From DATDAW01 sp036524675 (GTDB lineage: Bacteria > Verrucomicrobiota > Verrucomicrobiia > Chthoniobacterales > DASVRZ01), in contig DATDBU010000039.1 in NCBI GenBank assembly GCA_036524675.1, positions 1-6,886 on the forward strand: 6,886 nucleotides of DNA, in the 5' to 3' direction. Positions 6,075-6,886 of this stretch are shown here, in pieces (position 1 is the stretch's first letter; the number at the start of each line of letters is the position of its first letter). The notes beneath the pieces are model-generated. The model was not told the DNA's origin. It ran no database searches and was given only the letters and a program-made list of their open reading frames with translations. The position numbers were made by a program, and so were the translations under genes.

Positions 6075-6263
6075 CTCGTTGCTTATCAGATCTTTGTGAT
6101 GAATAATACTCTATTTGTCGAGACAATTTTTACGTACTCTGCGACTCCTCCGGCGAGAATATTCAGAACTCGTTGCTGGCAATTTTGCTGACAGCATTTT
6201 GAACTCCATCCTGAGGTAGGTTTGCATTGTCAGGAGTCGAACCGGGAGCCGACGAGCAACGAG
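6075..6263. repeat. Three copies of the 9-mer CTCGTTGCT
   Basis: CTCGTTGCT occurs at 6075-6083 and 6169-6177 in direct orientation, 94 bases apart, and as its reverse complement AGCAACGAG at 6255-6263. Three exact 9-mers in 190 bases are more than expected by chance in a non-coding stretch. They may be binding sites or remnants of duplication. Confidence 0.35.
6209..6220 (-). repeat. Shorter tRNA-end-like fragment, copy 3
   Basis: TCCTGAGGTAGG matches 12 bases of the repeat at 5899 and 6045 and is followed by TTT in place of ATT; the bases before it (CCA) do not continue the match. About 15 bases later AGTCGAACC resembles a tRNA T-arm read on the minus strand. It is best read as a decayed or partial third copy. 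Confidence 0.4.
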
Positions 6264-6339
6264 GCTAACACAAACATCTGGAATTAATCCGGGCCAACAA
6301 AGGTCTGATTGTCGAGGTCCTCGCGAAACACTACATTCG

Positions 6340-6367
6340 CTTACAATATTAACTAGACTTGTGTAAG
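6340..6367. promoter_or_regulatory. Dyad upstream of the sensor-like gene
   Basis: CTTACA at 6340-6345 and TGTAAG at 6362-6367 are exact inverted arms around an AT-rich 16-base centre. This is the most AT-rich stretch before the genes at 6378 and 6545, so it may be a promoter or operator region. No convincing -35/-10 pair could be fixed. Confidence 0.25.
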
Positions 6368-6377
6368 GTGAAGTTGA

Positions 6378-6548
6378 TTGCTCCCGGCCGAGCGGCGCAA
6401 TATCGAGGAGCAGCTTATCAGGCAGCGTTTCGCCTTGGGCGCGAGGCTCGGCACCGAGGTGGTCGAATGGTATTCCAGAGGACGCTCGATTTGGCCTGCG
6501 TTGCCGAAATCTCGACGTGCGCTAGCCTTAAGGCCGAGAAAACCATGA
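6378..6548 (+). CDS. Small hypothetical ORF overlapping the sensor start
   Basis: A 56-codon frame follows an in-frame stop at 6375 and ends at the TGA at 6546-6548. It overlaps the ATG at 6545 in the ATGA arrangement typical of coupled genes. The peptide begins near AERRNIEEQLIRQRFALGAR and ends in an Arg-rich tail; I recognise no family. The only possible starts are weak (TTG at 6378 and TTG at 6429), so it could also be the remnant of a gene whose 5' part was lost at the neighbouring integration scar, or not a gene at all. The minus-strand frame over 6418-6630 is judged less likely because it runs through the sensor gene start. Confidence 0.25.
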   Translation: MLPAERRNIEEQLIRQRFALGARLGTEVVEWYSRGRSIWPALPKSRRALALRPRKP

Positions 6549-6886
6549 CTTTTCCTCCCGAAGCCTCCGGTGACGGCCGCGTCAAATCATCGATGTGGAT
6601 TGTTAGACTTCTCTGTCTCGGGACCACCATACTCCTAGCATGGACAGCCAGTAGCGTGGTTGCCCAGACTCCGTCTTCAACGCCGCTGCGACGGGTGCTC
6701 GTGCTCTACTCGGACGAGCGGCTGCTTCCGGCCAATATCATTTTGGATGAGGCCATTCGGGCAACATTCGCGGCTGAAACCAGCGACCGCATCGAGTTCC
6801 ACAGCGAATTCCTCGACGTGACCCGATTCCCGGGCGAGGAGCAGCAGCAGCGTCAGCGGGATTTTTTGCGGGATAAATACCGGGAG
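6545..6886 (+). CDS. Exported sensor-like protein (substrate-binding-type periplasmic domain), 3' end beyond window
   Basis: The first 114 codons are present. A signal peptide or signal anchor lies at about 17-41 (MWIVRLLCLGTTILLAWTAS, possible cleavage before the Gln of VVAQ). It is followed by LRRVLVLYSDERLLPANIIL at about 48-67, then DEAIRATF, and FHSEFLDVTRFPG near 86-98. This is the opening of the ABC-substrate-binding-like periplasmic domain that, in Bradyrhizobium and relatives, often precedes PAS and histidine kinase domains. The kinase part would lie outside the window, so that is inference. The ATG at 6545 has GAG 6 bases before it; an ATG at 6593 in the same frame would begin just before the hydrophobic segment and is a good alternative. 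Nothing links this gene functionally to the chromate cluster; it lies across the repeat-rich boundary. Confidence 0.7.
   Translation, partial: MTFPPEASGDGRVKSSMWIVRLLCLGTTILLAWTASSVVAQTPSSTPLRRVLVLYSDERLLPANIILDEAIRATFAAETSDRIEFHSEFLDVTRFPGEEQQQRQRDFLRDKYRE

Larger units (their letters stand above)
5355..6377. other. Non-coding accessory region of about 1 kb
   Basis: No reading frame here looks like a real protein on either strand. The 64-codon minus frame at 5932-6126 is composed largely of palindromic and tRNA-like repeat DNA. The stretch 5392-5730 shows nothing that I can name apart from a CGGGA/TCCCG pair around 5653-5675. From about 5737 onward the region becomes dense in hairpins, tRNA 3'-end fragments and short repeats, each listed separately. 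It separates the chromate cluster and permease from the sensor-like gene at the right edge and reads as an integration scar or island boundary. Confidence 0.6.

Noticed and set aside
5932..6126. 64-codon minus-strand frame
   Set aside because: It runs through the hairpin cluster and the second tRNA-end fragment; its peptide is a by-product of palindromic, tRNA-like DNA.
1..6886. CRISPR array, insertion sequence or transposase gene
   Set aside because: No regularly spaced repeats with unique spacers and no transposase or integrase reading frame were seen in the window.

Overview
The window looks like proteobacterial accessory DNA, most likely from an alphaproteobacterium of the Bradyrhizobium/Rhizobiales type. 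This rests on protein style and on the tRNA-derived scars at the right; no ribosomal or housekeeping marker is present to prove it. It carries a chromate-resistance gene cluster, a His-tailed DMT-family permease, about 1 kb of non-coding DNA rich in palindromes and tRNA-end fragments, and the start of an exported sensor-like protein.

Left part (1-3348), minus strand. Four genes run leftward: a DUF1259 (LppY/LpqO-type) exported protein, a small exported concanavalin A/LamG-like protein, the chromate efflux transporter ChrA, and, after a 191-base gap, the start of a second ChrB-like protein that consists of the C-terminal domain only and is cut by the window edge. The first two genes are 7 bases apart. 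The third starts 112 bases after the second ends, so they probably form one operon with ChrA. Divergent from them, at 3349, is full-length chrB. The two directions share a 57-base intergenic region that holds a promoter-like element and an imperfect dyad. ChrB family members are chromate-responsive regulators or resistance proteins, so this region is the likely control point.

Middle (3349-5354). chrB on the plus strand converges on an EamA/DMT permease on the minus strand, with 32 bases between their stop codons. The permease ends in a tail with 24 histidines in its last 66 residues, suggesting metal binding and a metal-related role beside the chromate genes.

Right part (5355-6886). From 5355 to about 6377 I see no convincing gene. 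The region holds three copies of a sequence that reads, on the minus strand, as the 3' end of a tRNA (T-arm end, acceptor strand, discriminator G, CCA). It also holds several perfect hairpins and a short dispersed 9-mer. This is what repeated integration of mobile elements at a tRNA 3' end leaves behind, and it may mark the edge of the island carrying the chromate genes. The last 342 bases begin a secreted or membrane-anchored protein resembling the periplasmic substrate-binding-like sensor part of some alphaproteobacterial histidine kinases. It is cut by the window edge.
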